Origin: Neobacillus cucumis | GTDB lineage: Bacteria; Bacillota; Bacilli; Bacillales; Cytobacillaceae | DNA: 64,000 nt | Direction of reading: 5' to 3' | NCBI RefSeq assembly: GCF_002860255.1 | Contig: NZ_PGVE01000044.1 | Coordinates: forward strand, 31,934 to 95,933 | Shown here: positions 7,435 to 17,739 of the stretch, in pieces | How positions within the stretch are numbered: position 1 is the first letter of the stretch | How the letters are laid out: the number at the start of each line of letters is the position of its first letter | Made by a program: the position numbers and the translations under genes | Notes under the pieces: model-generated | The model's input: only the letters and a program-made list of their open reading frames with translations | What the model was told of the DNA's origin: nothing | The model's database searches: none

Positions 7435-8976
7435 ATGTTTTTTAAGAATGATTGTTTAATAGAGCTTCTATCACCTTATTTAAGAAGCCTAAAGGCTTTT
7501 AAGATTCGTAAGCTCGCAGCATTATTTTATAAAAAACTGCCATTATTACATCATCCCTGTAATAAAGATGAAGAACGTTATTTAAATAAAGTCGCTAGTT
7601 ATTCAAAAGCGCTGCCACACAATAACCTTGGCGAAGTAAATCTGGATGCTTATAACAAATATTTAAAGGCATTAAAGACAGGTATACCCCATGATTTTGA
7701 AAAAATTCCGCTTAGTGGTCTTAGAAAGCTCGTTAATCCCCAAGCCGCTTATGCTTTTGAATTAGTCGGACCTGATAGTCACCAATTGATCATCCCGCCG
7801 CCTCCGTCCTTTGACAGTGCTGAAATGGCAAGTGAAATGGTGGAGCTATTCTGGCAGGCACTTACACGTGATGTTCCTTTCAATGAATATGATACCAACG
7901 ATCTTACAATAACTGCAGCAAAGGAACTTTCTGCCTTAATTGATTTCCGAGGGCCAAAAATTGGCGGAAAAGTTACCCCCGAGACACTTTTCCGAGAAAA
8001 TCTCCCTGGAGCCTTGGCAGGGCCCTATATTTCACAATTCCTTTGGAAGGACATCCCTTATGTAGGGACAAAGATTACCCAACGCTATCAGACAACCTTA
8101 CCCAAAGATGACCATTTAACCTCTTACGAAGCTTGGCTGGCTGTTCAGAATGGCTTAATGCCAACCACACCTTGCCCCAATAAATTAGATCCAATACCTC
8201 GATATATTCGAAATGGTCGAGACCTATGCCGGTATGTTTACAATGATTGGTCTGTTGAAGATGGGTTAACCCCTTGTTTAATTCTGCTAAGTTTTGGCAG
8301 TGAAGCATGGGATTCGAATAATCCTTATCTCCGCTCTAATACACAGGTTGGCTTTAGCACCTTTGGAGCACCTCATGTTTTGGATTTCGTCACAAGAGCA
8401 GCACGTTCAGCATTAGAAGCAGCCTGGTTTCAAAAGTGGCTTGTCCACCGGCGTATTCGTCCGGAAGAGTTTGGCGGGCAAATTGAGAATGTATTGGCTA
8501 ATAACGCTAATTATCCCATTCATCCACAAGTTTTAAAATCAGATGCACTTGCTTTAACTTACGATATATACAAATCCTACCTCTTGCCACAGGCCTATGC
8601 AGAAGGCTGTCCCGCACATCCTTCCTATCCAGCCGGCCATGCGGCTTTTATCGGGGCAATAGTGACAATACTGAAGGCATTCTTTAACGAATCCTTTAAA
8701 ATTCCAAATCCTGTTGTAGCAAGCAGCGATGGGTTGTCCTTGGAATGTTATACGGGGCCTGATCTAACTGTTGGCGGGGAATTGAATAAACTTGCTTATA
8801 ATATTGCCCTAGGACGGGACGCTGCTGGTGTTCACTTCCGAAGTGACGGTATTACTGGTTTACACCTCGGAGAAGCTGTGGCTATTGGTATCTTGCGAGA
8901 TTACAACGCCACTTATAATGAGCAATTCAAGGGTTTCTGCTTTACAAAATTTGATGGTACACCGATAACAATCTGA
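7435..8976 (+). CDS. Vanadium-dependent haloperoxidase
   Basis: 513 residues, with AAAGGAGTG before the ATG at 7435. The C-terminal half holds the three vanadate-binding motifs of the vanadium haloperoxidase/PAP2 superfamily in order: KWLVHRRIRPEEFGG (Lys and Arg), SYPAGHAAF (acid-base His) and ALGRDAAGVHFRSD (Arg and the His that ligates vanadium). The family oxidises halides with hydrogen peroxide to make hypohalous acid. Some members have lost this and act as phosphatases. There is no signal peptide, so it is probably cytosolic or released by another route. The gene stands alone and ends in its own terminator. Halide preference cannot be read from the motifs. Confidence 0.9.
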   Translation: MFFKNDCLIELLSPYLRSLKAFKIRKLAALFYKKLPLLHHPCNKDEERYLNKVASYSKALPHNNLGEVNLDAYNKYLKALKTGIPHDFEKIPLSGLRKLVNPQAAYAFELVGPDSHQLIIPPPPSFDSAEMASEMVELFWQALTRDVPFNEYDTNDLTITAAKELSALIDFRGPKIGGKVTPETLFRENLPGALAGPYISQFLWKDIPYVGTKITQRYQTTLPKDDHLTSYEAWLAVQNGLMPTTPCPNKLDPIPRYIRNGRDLCRYVYNDWSVEDGLTPCLILLSFGSEAWDSNNPYLRSNTQVGFSTFGAPHVLDFVTRAARSALEAAWFQKWLVHRRIRPEEFGGQIENVLANNANYPIHPQVLKSDALALTYDIYKSYLLPQAYAEGCPAHPSYPAGHAAFIGAIVTILKAFFNESFKIPNPVVASSDGLSLECYTGPDLTVGGELNKLAYNIALGRDAAGVHFRSDGITGLHLGEAVAIGILRDYNATYNEQFKGFCFTKFDGTPITI

Positions 8977-8989
8977 TGTTTAATATATA

Positions 8990-9025
8990 AAAAGCCGATA
9001 TTTTTTCTGTAAAATATCGGCTTTT
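8990..9025. terminator. Terminator after haloperoxidase gene
   Basis: A 15-bp stem, AAAAGCCGATATTTT with its complement, and a 6-base loop. The A and T flanks make it usable from both sides, so it may also serve the convergent GH1 gene. Confidence 0.88.
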
Positions 9026-9093
9026 GTATTTAAATCCCACTTACCTTTATATTTCTTTTATTCAGATTTTCGTCCACCACTTAAGGTAGTCAA

Positions 9094-10560
<1,467 letters not shown>

Positions 10561-10577
10561 CTACTCAATGTTTATGT

Positions 10578-10610
10578 GTACATTATAATTGTACCGGTAT
10601 AATTTATCAA
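10578..10610 (-). promoter_or_regulatory. Promoter and overlapping operator of the GH1 gene
   Basis: On the minus strand there is TTGATA, a 17-base spacer and a perfect TATAAT (10605-10610 and 10582-10587). The near-palindrome GTACATTATAATTGTAC (10578-10594) covers the -10 box. This is the place where a repressor such as the adjacent GntR/UTRA protein would block RNA polymerase. Confidence 0.75.
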
Positions 10611-10646
10611 GAACCTAATAAAACAACTTTGAGTAGATAATATTTT

Positions 10647-10673
10647 TAGTAGGTTTATGCTATAATGCTACTA
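10647..10673 (+). promoter_or_regulatory. Extended -10 promoter of the gntR gene
   Basis: TGC-TATAAT (10658-10666) is an extended -10 box with no clear -35. It is bracketed by the inverted repeat TAGTAG...CTACTA (10647-10652 and 10668-10673), a candidate autoregulatory operator. Confidence 0.55.
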
Positions 10674-10707
10674 TTGAATAAAGTAAATAAACTAATGAGG
10701 AATGACT

Positions 10708-11418
10708 ATGCTAAAGTACCAGCAAATCGCCCTAGAAATAGAAAAACACATTGAGGAGAATGAGCTTCAACAAGGAGATAAACTGCCTGTATTGGAAACA
10801 TTAATGGCTCAATTTAATGTGAGTAAAAGTACAATTACGAAATCTTTAGATCTGTTAGAGAAAAAAGGAGTAGTGTTTCAAGTCAGAGGCAGTGGAATTT
10901 TTGTTAGAAGGCATAAAAGAAGAGGATATGTCAGCCTGCTTTCTAATCAAGGATTTAAAAAGGATCTTAAGGATTTTCATGTAACTTCAAAAGTAATTGA
11001 AATGGACGTAAGAAAGCCGACACAAGAAGCGGCGGATAATTTAAACATTGGACTTCATGACGATGTTTATTTTATAAAAAGAGTTCGGTATGTTAACGGA
11101 CAAACTTTATGCTTAGAAGAATCCTTTTATAATAAATCGATCATTACCTATTTAAATAACGAAATTGTGTCTGAATCCATATTTCATTACATTAAGGAAG
11201 CCCTTGGCTTAAAGGTCGGTTTTTCCGATATGTACCTTCATGTAGATAAGTTAAATCAGGAAGAAGCGGCGTATTTAGGATTAAAAGAAGGGGCACCTAA
11301 GCTCACGGTCGAAACCATTTTCCATTTAACCAATGGACAACCCTTTGACTTTTCAAAAGTCACCTATAATTATGAACAATCGCAATTCTTCATACAGGCG
11401 AATAATGAGTTATTATAA
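10708..11418 (+). CDS. GntR-family regulator with UTRA domain
   Basis: 236 residues. The N-terminal winged helix-turn-helix spans about 8-68 (GDKLPVLETLMAQFNVSKST). The UTRA effector domain spans about 85-233 and is the phosphosugar-binding type seen in YydK, TreR and BglR. The ATG at 10708 is chosen because GAGG lies 7 bases upstream; an ATG at 10702 would be one base from it. It is divergent from a phospho-beta-glucosidase gene, with a palindrome on that gene's -10 box. I infer that it represses the glucosidase and is relieved by a phosphorylated beta-glucoside. Confidence 0.88.
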   Translation: MLKYQQIALEIEKHIEENELQQGDKLPVLETLMAQFNVSKSTITKSLDLLEKKGVVFQVRGSGIFVRRHKRRGYVSLLSNQGFKKDLKDFHVTSKVIEMDVRKPTQEAADNLNIGLHDDVYFIKRVRYVNGQTLCLEESFYNKSIITYLNNEIVSESIFHYIKEALGLKVGFSDMYLHVDKLNQEEAAYLGLKEGAPKLTVETIFHLTNGQPFDFSKVTYNYEQSQFFIQANNELL

Positions 11419-11813
11419 GCTTTAACATAGCCATTTTTGTTGTCAGTTCCTGCCGTAAACGTTAGTATTTAACATCCATTGTCTCCTATGTGGCTCTGCC
11501 GGAACAACTAAAAGGACAGAGAAGGAACATATTATTTTCTTCTCTCCAATCCGGCGGGCTTCCTGCATTAATATTGGGAGCACTTCCCCTGTTCCTTATG
11601 TTGCAAGGTTCTCCTCGATTTATTTTAGAATTACTTTCTTCAGATAAAGATCATCCTATTATTTATCATCCTCTATCCTCCATACACGAAACATAGCTTT
11701 AATTCAAACTTCATGTTTTTCTAGAAAAAAGGCATCCTAAAGAAGAAAGCGATGCATCCAAATCCCAGTTGTTATGAATTTGACTCCATCTATGATTGAA
11801 GGGAGATTTAGTT
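11419..11813. other. Gene-free stretch
   Basis: 395 bases. A 68-codon frame from 11490 has no ribosome site and an unlikely composition. A weak hairpin GCATC...GATGC sits near 11732-11755. No repeat copy and no recognised RNA is seen. Confidence 0.4.
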
Positions 11814-12479
11814 GTGAAACTGTATCAAGTAAGAAAAGGACAGTTGGTTTACTATAACAATGAGTTACACAAGATATATGGAGTAAAACCAATGTATAAG
11901 CTATCCGTTCATCTTATAAGGCTGAGGGATTTAACACAGCATATAACAAATGCAGCGAGTGTGGAAAAATACATACCAAGGGAAAATGACAGCTTTATTT
12001 ATAATCATAAGGTTTATACGCTTAGGAATAATCAAAAACCTGTAGCGGGAGATTTGATTTTCATTAACAATCCGGCCCCCGATACCCTGGACCACTATTC
12101 CTTAAATGAAATTGAAGTGGTTGAAAAGGTTGATAACAAAGGGGTCATTACAAGCGATTTGGATGGGATCAAACATTCCGAATATTTACTGATGGTACCT
12201 GGCCGTGCTCCTGACAGTCATCCTATCGATTATAAAGACATGGTAAATATGGAAGAAAACTTTGATGACGCTGGCTCGCAAATTATTCATCCATACGGCG
12301 AGATATCCACGCAGTTGGGGGACATTTATAAAAAGAAGGATAATGATGTGTTAATCGAAGCTATGGTGGTTGCGATCAAGGGGCAAACTATTTATCTTGG
12401 AGGCGGTATAGAGGTGCCGCATGAAGAGTTGATGGATACGGATAAATGGGAATTTCAATACAATCCCTTTAATAACTGA
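11814..12479 (+). CDS. Conserved hypothetical protein next to a BCCT transporter
   Basis: 221 residues starting at GTG 11814 (VKLYQVRKGQLVYYNNELHK), with GGGAG about 9 bases upstream. It has no signal peptide or membrane segment. The sequence is rich in short beta strands and looks like several small SH3/KOW-like barrels: GQLVYYNNELHKIYGV near the start, and a similar VVAIKGQTIYLGGGIEVPHEEL near the end. I do not recognise a named family. It lies 50 bases before a betaine/choline-type transporter and on the same strand, so co-transcription and a role in osmotic response are possible but unproven. Confidence 0.75.
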   Translation: MKLYQVRKGQLVYYNNELHKIYGVKPMYKLSVHLIRLRDLTQHITNAASVEKYIPRENDSFIYNHKVYTLRNNQKPVAGDLIFINNPAPDTLDHYSLNEIEVVEKVDNKGVITSDLDGIKHSEYLLMVPGRAPDSHPIDYKDMVNMEENFDDAGSQIIHPYGEISTQLGDIYKKKDNDVLIEAMVVAIKGQTIYLGGGIEVPHEELMDTDKWEFQYNPFNN

Positions 12480-12529
12480 CAGCGCTAAATCTATATTGTT
12501 ATGTACTCTTCAAGTGCCAGGAGGTTTCC

Positions 12530-14053
12530 ATGGATAAGTTTAAAGAAAATAGTGTTTTTATTATCTCTCTATTGCTGACCCTTATTTTTATTATCTGGGG
12601 AGTTTTTTTTACAAGTAATCTTACCAAAGTCACCAACGCCGTTTATAATGGCTCCATTGATTACCTTGGTTGGGTTTATCTTGGTACGACTCTATTCTTC
12701 GTCATCTTTTCTGTCTACTTGTTGTTCTCAAAGTACGGAAATATCCGACTCGGCAGAAGTACGGACAGGCCAGATTTCTCTACCGCGTCCTGGCTGGCAA
12801 TGCTGTTTGGTGCTGGTATGGGTGTCGGGATTGTGTACTGGAGTGTCGCCGAACCAGTAACCCATTATACAGCCCCTCCGTACGGAAAAGCTTATACCAT
12901 TGATGCAGCCAACACCGCAATGAAATATACATTTTTCCATTGGGGCCTGCACCCATGGGCAATCTACACTGTCATAGGGTTAGCCCTTGCTTTTTTTCAA
13001 TATAATAAACGGCTTCCTGCAGCGATCAGTTCAGCGTTCCATCCCATTTTGGGCGACAGGATTTACGGACCGATTGGCAAAACGATCGATATCCTGTCCA
13101 TCTTTGCAACAGTCTTTGGTATTGCAACCTCTTTGGGGCTTGGGGCCATGCAGGTTACTGCAGGTATGCATGATATATTCGGCATCCCAAATACGTTATT
13201 TATCCAGCTAATTGTTATTTTAGTTGCAACAGTCCTTTTTATTATTTCCCTTAATACGGGCTTAGAAAGAGGAATAAAGTACTTATCCAACGCTGCAATC
13301 ATCTTTTCGGTGGCACTCATCGTACTGATTCTGATTGTCGGTCCAGCGTTAACAGTTATTAAAGTGTTTTTCAATACAACGGGACTTTATCTAAGTGACT
13401 TTTTACAAATGAGTTTACGGTTAAGCCCTTTTGGAAAGGGTGAGAAATGGATTGCTTCCTGGACCTTGTTTTACTGGGCTTGGTGGATTGCCTGGGCGCC
13501 ATTCGTCGGCATGTTCATTGCCCGGGTTTCAAGAGGGAGGACCATAAAGGAGTTTGTGGTTGGTGTATTGATTGTTCCCACACTTGGAACCTGTCTTTGG
13601 ATGTCCGTGTTTGGCGGTTCAGCACTTGACCTTGTTCAAAATCCTGGAAACCGTGATTTGGCAAAACATATCGCCGAAAATATAAACTTGTCTATATTTA
13701 TATTCTTCGATCACCTTCCATTTAGCACCTTGTTAAGCATTTTAGGTTTTGCCGTGGTAGCTATTTATTATATAACTGTTGCCGATACTGCGACCTTTGT
13801 ATTAGGAATGCTAAGTGAAGGCGGAACGTTTAATCCCTCTAACAAAATAAAAATGACATGGGGAATCATCCAATCTGCTTTATCTGCGGTTTTGTTGATA
13901 GCCGGCGGTTTGGACGTATTGCAGACTGCTTCCATCGCAGCCGCACTTCCATTTGCCATAATCATGCTAGCCATGTGCTACTCATTATTAACAGGTTTAA
14001 AAAAGGAAGCTGTAATACAAAGAGGCAATAAAAGAAGCACTCAACATTATTAG
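12530..14053 (+). CDS. BCCT-family osmolyte transporter
   Basis: 507 residues with about 12 membrane segments and AGGAGG before the ATG. It contains the Gly-rich GAGMGVGIVYWSVAEP stretch of TM3 and the family signature WAWWIAWAPFVGMFIARVSR. The TM3 motif GMGVG is close to the GMGIG of Na+-coupled betaine carriers such as BetP and OpuD. The family takes up glycine betaine, choline or carnitine using Na+ or H+. The C-terminal tail is short, without the long charged osmosensor of BetP. It is probably co-transcribed with the hypothetical gene at 11814 and ends in a terminator. Confidence 0.92.
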   Translation: MDKFKENSVFIISLLLTLIFIIWGVFFTSNLTKVTNAVYNGSIDYLGWVYLGTTLFFVIFSVYLLFSKYGNIRLGRSTDRPDFSTASWLAMLFGAGMGVGIVYWSVAEPVTHYTAPPYGKAYTIDAANTAMKYTFFHWGLHPWAIYTVIGLALAFFQYNKRLPAAISSAFHPILGDRIYGPIGKTIDILSIFATVFGIATSLGLGAMQVTAGMHDIFGIPNTLFIQLIVILVATVLFIISLNTGLERGIKYLSNAAIIFSVALIVLILIVGPALTVIKVFFNTTGLYLSDFLQMSLRLSPFGKGEKWIASWTLFYWAWWIAWAPFVGMFIARVSRGRTIKEFVVGVLIVPTLGTCLWMSVFGGSALDLVQNPGNRDLAKHIAENINLSIFIFFDHLPFSTLLSILGFAVVAIYYITVADTATFVLGMLSEGGTFNPSNKIKMTWGIIQSALSAVLLIAGGLDVLQTASIAAALPFAIIMLAMCYSLLTGLKKEAVIQRGNKRSTQHY

Positions 14054-14061
14054 AGTTTATT

Positions 14062-14103
14062 AAAAAACCTTCCTGATAGGGTCATTGATCTGGAAGGTTT
14101 TTG
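14062..14103 (+). terminator. Terminator of the BCCT gene
   Basis: AAAAACCTTCC pairs with GGAAGGTTTTT across an 18-base loop, and the second arm runs into a T tract. Confidence 0.75.
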
Positions 14104-14202
14104 TGTAACAATTTTAGCCTGAAGAACAAAAATTCATGTCTAGCATTTTAACTAAACTTACCCATTCCAAATATATGATAAGTATTCATACCCAAGCGAA
14201 TT

Positions 14203-14230
14203 GAAGCATGAGAACCGTCCCCATGATTCC
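14203..14230. repeat. REP-like palindrome family, copy 3 (half)
   Basis: A single arm, GAAGCATGAGAACCGTCCCC followed by ATGATTCC. The matching left arm is missing. Confidence 0.75.
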
Positions 14231-14300
14231 AACATTCCATTGCCTGGCCAGATATCGGAAGGTATAATTGATATTTAGTGAGAATTAAGGAGTATTGCGG

Positions 14301-14984
14301 ATGATGTTTTCGAATCAAAAGTTTTTACAGCAGCAGAATGAAATTTTTCATACGGATTATGTTGCAACGATTGCGTTCGACCTGGATGATGTTTGCAATC
14401 AATTTAATCAGCGCTATGCGGAAGTTTTGAATGATACCTTTGGATTATCATTGACCATAGAAGATATTACCGAGTGGGATTTAACAAAAGTCGTTCCGCC
14501 TTATATTGGGCCAAAGGTCTATGACTTATTTAAAAAACCGGGTCTATTTCGATACATAGAACCCGCCCCATATGTAGTGGAAGTAATGCAAAGACTAACC
14601 GATCGAGGCTTTGATATTATTATCATCAGTGACCCGCCATCGGGGCATGCCTACAGCGATGTAATATTTGGGGATGAGCCTTATTTTGTTCCGGATGATA
14701 ATAACCACTCTAATCCCTGTGATGACAAAAGGGCTTGGGTGGCAGAACACCTCCCCATGATTCCCAAAAGCAACCTCTTCTTTGGACAACAAAAGTACCG
14801 CGTTCGTTTTGATCTACTGATCGATGACAAACCCGACACCTTTGAGTTATTCCAAAAATTCGGTCTCCCGATCCTATTGATGGACAAACCCTATAACCGT
14901 CATATCCAAACAGACAACCGCATTACAAACCTACTAGAAGCAGAAGAAAAAATCTATGAGCTTTTACTTTATGCACCCGTCTGA
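14301..14984 (+). CDS. HAD-family 5'-nucleotidase-like protein (NT5C type)
   Basis: 227 residues. HAD motif I is AFDLDDVCN (the DxD pair), motif II is the Ser in IIISDPPS and motif IV is LLIDDKPD. This layout matches the 5'(3')-deoxyribonucleotidase/YqfW group of small cytosolic HAD phosphatases, which dephosphorylate nucleotides. The ATG at 14301 has AAGGAG 8 bases upstream. The TGA stop is read from the first bases of REP-like copy 4, so the repeat defines the end of this gene. The exact substrate is unknown. Confidence 0.8.
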   Translation: MMFSNQKFLQQQNEIFHTDYVATIAFDLDDVCNQFNQRYAEVLNDTFGLSLTIEDITEWDLTKVVPPYIGPKVYDLFKKPGLFRYIEPAPYVVEVMQRLTDRGFDIIIISDPPSGHAYSDVIFGDEPYFVPDDNNHSNPCDDKRAWVAEHLPMIPKSNLFFGQQKYRVRFDLLIDDKPDTFELFQKFGLPILLMDKPYNRHIQTDNRITNLLEAEEKIYELLLYAPV

Positions 14985-15050
14985 AGCAAGGGGACGGTTC
15001 TCTTGCTTCCATTCATGGGCGCGTAAGCACGAGAACCGTCCCCATGCTTC
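14983..15050. repeat. REP-like palindrome family, copy 4
   Basis: The left arm GAAGCAAGGGGACGGTTCTC and the right arm GAGAACCGTCCCCATGCTTC flank a 30-base centre. The left end supplies the stop codon of the nucleotidase gene, and the right end abuts the stop of the convergent CBO0543-type gene. Confidence 0.9.
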
Positions 15051-15051
15051 A

Positions 15052-15591
15052 CTATCTAAATGTTGTAACCGGAATGTGAAAATATAGTATTAAAAAAGCA
15101 GTACAAACAAAGCAGAGTACCCATGCCCAAAGGGGTCTCGTTTGATGGAGACGTAAACCAATAAACAGAAAGATCCATACGATACAGGACCATCCAAAAC
15201 CCCACCCGTGATGATAGGATATAAGTTTTGCAAACATGAAAAGAGATTCCAGCATCACCTCAATAATCACCCAGACAGCTATATAAACGAACTGCTTAAA
15301 CCAATGCAATTTGTATGGAAACATTGATAGGTAAAGTAAGGTTAGATTAGGGAAGGTTATAAATGCAATTATAAAATCAGCGATCGTATGGTTGGGTACC
15401 ATCAATGATCCTCGAAAAGTCCATAATGGGTATTCGTACATAAGCACAGAAATGAAAAAGTCCACACTTACGATGAAGAGAATGCTTGGATAATATTTCT
15501 TCCAATTTCTCCAATCAGCGAACTTCCATGTGGCAGTAATGTAGATCAAGGGAAGCGCCATCCTAAAGTAGGAAATAACTGTGTGTAGCAT
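15052..15591 (-). CDS. CBO0543-family membrane protein (first of three)
   Basis: A 179-residue protein with about five hydrophobic segments. It has the Trp/Tyr-rich short loops of the Firmicutes CBO0543 family (KYYPSILFIVSVDFF, PNHTIADFIIAF, YHHGWGFGWSCIVWI). GGGGGGGAG precedes the ATG at 15591. The function of the family is unknown. Two further members lie at 55350 and 56787, with a somewhat different N-terminus. The gene ends one base after a REP-like repeat. Confidence 0.7.
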   Translation of the reverse strand: MLHTVISYFRMALPLIYITATWKFADWRNWKKYYPSILFIVSVDFFISVLMYEYPLWTFRGSLMVPNHTIADFIIAFITFPNLTLLYLSMFPYKLHWFKQFVYIAVWVIIEVMLESLFMFAKLISYHHGWGFGWSCIVWIFLFIGLRLHQTRPLWAWVLCFVCTAFLILYFHIPVTTFR

Positions 15592-15724
15592 ATGTCTCCC
15601 CCCCTTTCAAACTTGTTTTCTCCAATTATTAGTATTTATTATTATGAAGGGTTTAAACAAATTGTTTGGTGCCACCATCAAAAAAGGCATAAAAAAATGG
15701 CTTGGAGAAAACTCCAAACCATTT

Positions 15725-16261
15725 TTAAACTGCAGCATTTCCTTCTCTAAGTTTCTTCTTATCAGAAGGCCACATTCCAAACATAAGAATAACTGGTACG
15801 ACATTAACAACAGCCAAAATGGTCCCTTGGAAATCCGTACCGCTCATCAACCCGTGTACAGTCACTAAGATATACAAAATAGGGTTTAGAGCATGCAATT
15901 TCCGCCATCTTTGGTAACCAATTTTTTTCCGGAATTTTGATGTGACAATTGTTAAAATTAAGAAATAAGTAGCAATCGATCCTAATCCCATCGAAATCGT
16001 CTCATAGCTGCCGCTAAATGGGATGACTATATCAGACCAACTAAATTTCATATAGACATCAATTAATAAAATTCCTAAGTGACCGGCAGTCATAATTAAT
16101 GACCAGTCTGATAATACTTCATGAAAATGAAGGAGATGATTAACTTTCTTTTTCCTTTTCTTCTGTACTGCAGAGTACAGTCCAGTTAGAACTGCCATAT
16201 ATAATAAAAGATATGCGACCACCCCGGTTGCCCGGATGGCGTACCATTCAAGAGATTCCAT
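15725..16261 (-). CDS. Ferric-reductase-like transmembrane protein
   Basis: 178 residues with about five or six membrane helices. His residues sit where bis-His heme ligands are expected: HFHEVLSDW and TAGHLGI in the first pair, LHALNPI and TVHGLMSG in the second. This is the ferric reductase/MsrQ-like heme b core without an attached FAD/NAD domain. The ATG at 16261 starts one base after the apbE stop, which suggests translational coupling. I infer that it passes electrons across the membrane, perhaps to a flavinylated partner made by the upstream genes. Confidence 0.8.
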   Translation of the reverse strand: MESLEWYAIRATGVVAYLLLYMAVLTGLYSAVQKKRKKKVNHLLHFHEVLSDWSLIMTAGHLGILLIDVYMKFSWSDIVIPFSGSYETISMGLGSIATYFLILTIVTSKFRKKIGYQRWRKLHALNPILYILVTVHGLMSGTDFQGTILAVVNVVPVILMFGMWPSDKKKLREGNAAV

Positions 16262-16262
16262 A

Positions 16263-17141
16263 CTATTCACCGCCTCTCCAAATTTCTTTTGTCTTGTTAA
16301 TGATAACTGCTTTATTGTCCTTACTTAATATCAAGGATTTTCCAGCCTCTTCTCCCAATAAAAGAGTGACCTTTGCTAATACATCCGCTTCTAACGCAGT
16401 GGGTGCCGTAACCGTTGCAGATACAATCGTGCTCGCAGATGGTTCACCAGATCTGGCATCAATCAGGTGATGCTTATTTTTTCCTTCCACTGTCCACCTT
16501 CTCTTCATCGAAGTGGAAGTGGCTACTGCTCCATCAGAAACCTGGATGGAAGAAAGCATATTGGTCGGCTCGAATGGATCTTCAATGCCAATATTTAAAG
16601 GCCTCGGCAATTTCCCCAAAACTCGAATATCTCCACCGACGTTGATAAAACCAAATCCATAGGATGATAATAGCTCAGCTGTACGGTCAATCACCCAGCC
16701 CTTAGCGACCCCGCCTAAATCAATACGAGTGTGTAAGATAACCGTCTGTTTCTCCTCATTTAATTGATAAGGCAGAATCGTTGTAACCTCTGGGGCTAAA
16801 AGGGAAGTGGCTGCCACTTCCCGCCCTTTTATAAACTCAATAGATCTGGTATAGCCGCTGTTTTCAATCGCAGATAAAATCCCAGGATTAAAAACTCCAT
16901 TGGTTTCTTCATAAAATCTCAGTGCGTCCTTTAGAATACTAAACAGTTGGTCGGAAACTTCAACTTCTTTTCCAACTTGTTGATTTAATCGAGATAACTC
17001 ACTGTCATCTTTAAACCGGCTGCAGGTGTCTTCTACTGATGCAAATAATTTATATACTGGCATAAGATCATTTGCAAACAGTTCTTTATTTATTGATAGT
17101 TGCACGATTGTGCTCATTGAATTGAAATTATACTTATACAT
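16263..17141 (-). CDS. apbE: FAD:protein FMN transferase ApbE
   Basis: A 292-residue flavin transferase. The family motifs are present: DLGGVAKGW, FINVGGDIRV, VATSTSMKRRW and HHLIDARSGEPS (FAD and Mg binding). ApbE cuts FAD and links FMN to a Thr or Ser in target proteins carrying Dxx(S/T)GAT. There is no clear signal peptide or lipobox here, so the catalytic side of the membrane is uncertain. It sits between a short anchored protein ending in DTTTGGT and a ferric-reductase-like protein, all on one strand, so those are its likely partners. Confidence 0.92.
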   Translation of the reverse strand: MYKYNFNSMSTIVQLSINKELFANDLMPVYKLFASVEDTCSRFKDDSELSRLNQQVGKEVEVSDQLFSILKDALRFYEETNGVFNPGILSAIENSGYTRSIEFIKGREVAATSLLAPEVTTILPYQLNEEKQTVILHTRIDLGGVAKGWVIDRTAELLSSYGFGFINVGGDIRVLGKLPRPLNIGIEDPFEPTNMLSSIQVSDGAVATSTSMKRRWTVEGKNKHHLIDARSGEPSASTIVSATVTAPTALEADVLAKVTLLLGEEAGKSLILSKDNKAVIINKTKEIWRGGE

Positions 17142-17198
17142 GAACCGATTCCTCCTGTAGTGATTTAAGTTTCCATGTTAGCTGATTCACAGAACGAA

Positions 17199-17519
17199 TC
17201 AGGTTCCCCCAGTAGTTGTGTCAAAACCTCCATGTTGACTCGGAAACGAACTGTCTTCTGAAACAGATTGATCACTAGATTGTTGAGATTGGTTAGTGTC
17301 AGTAGATTGGCTCGGAACCTCATAGGTTACGGATGAATCCTGGTTACTATTGCTCTCTGATTGCTGTGTTGAACTCTGAGGTGTAACCTGTGATTGAGCA
17401 ACGGTCGTTGTATTGCTTGTTGGATCTTTTTTTGTAAATCCCATGTATGACATCATTCCTGCAAAAAGAGCAAGACTGGCAAAGCTAACTCCCCAAGAGG
17501 TAAATTTCTTCTTTTCCAT
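17199..17519 (-). CDS. Short anchored Ser/Gln-rich protein with ApbE-target-like tail
   Basis: 106 residues from ATG 17519, with AAAGGAGTCC upstream. A membrane segment at about 9-27 is followed by a long disordered Ser/Thr/Gln/Asn-rich linker with no domain. The protein ends in GGFDTTTGGT. The last seven residues, D100-T106, match the ApbE target motif Dxx(S/T)GAT except Gly for Ala. The next gene, 57 bases downstream, is apbE. I infer a flexible, membrane-tethered FMN carrier flavinylated on its last Thr. The alternative is an unrelated anchored protein with a chance match. Confidence 0.75.
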   Translation of the reverse strand: MEKKKFTSWGVSFASLALFAGMMSYMGFTKKDPTSNTTTVAQSQVTPQSSTQQSESNSNQDSSVTYEVPSQSTDTNQSQQSSDQSVSEDSSFPSQHGGFDTTTGGT

Positions 17520-17601
17520 CGGAAGGACTCCTTTCAAATTTTAAATATGTTCTTCAAGTCCATGTCTGCATTATGCACCCCCAACCTTAATTAAAACTTA
17601 A

Positions 17602-17670
17602 GAAGCATGGGGACGGTTCTCGTGCTTCTATCATGGGCATGAGAACCGTCCCCATGCTTCCCCATGCTTC
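17602..17670. repeat. REP-like palindrome family, copy 5
   Basis: The left arm GAAGCATGGGGACGGTTCTC and the right arm GAGAACCGTCCCCATGCTTC are followed by an extra CCCATGCTTC, as also in copy 9. Confidence 0.9.
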
Positions 17671-17739
17671 AATTTTTGTTCATTAACTTCATATTTAGGA
17701 ATATAGTTCTAAGGAATACTCAAATGATGGGGGGTTATT

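Noticed and set aside
11490..11696. 68-codon frame between gntR and the hypothetical gene
   Set aside because: It has no ribosome site, an odd composition and no resemblance to any family I know.
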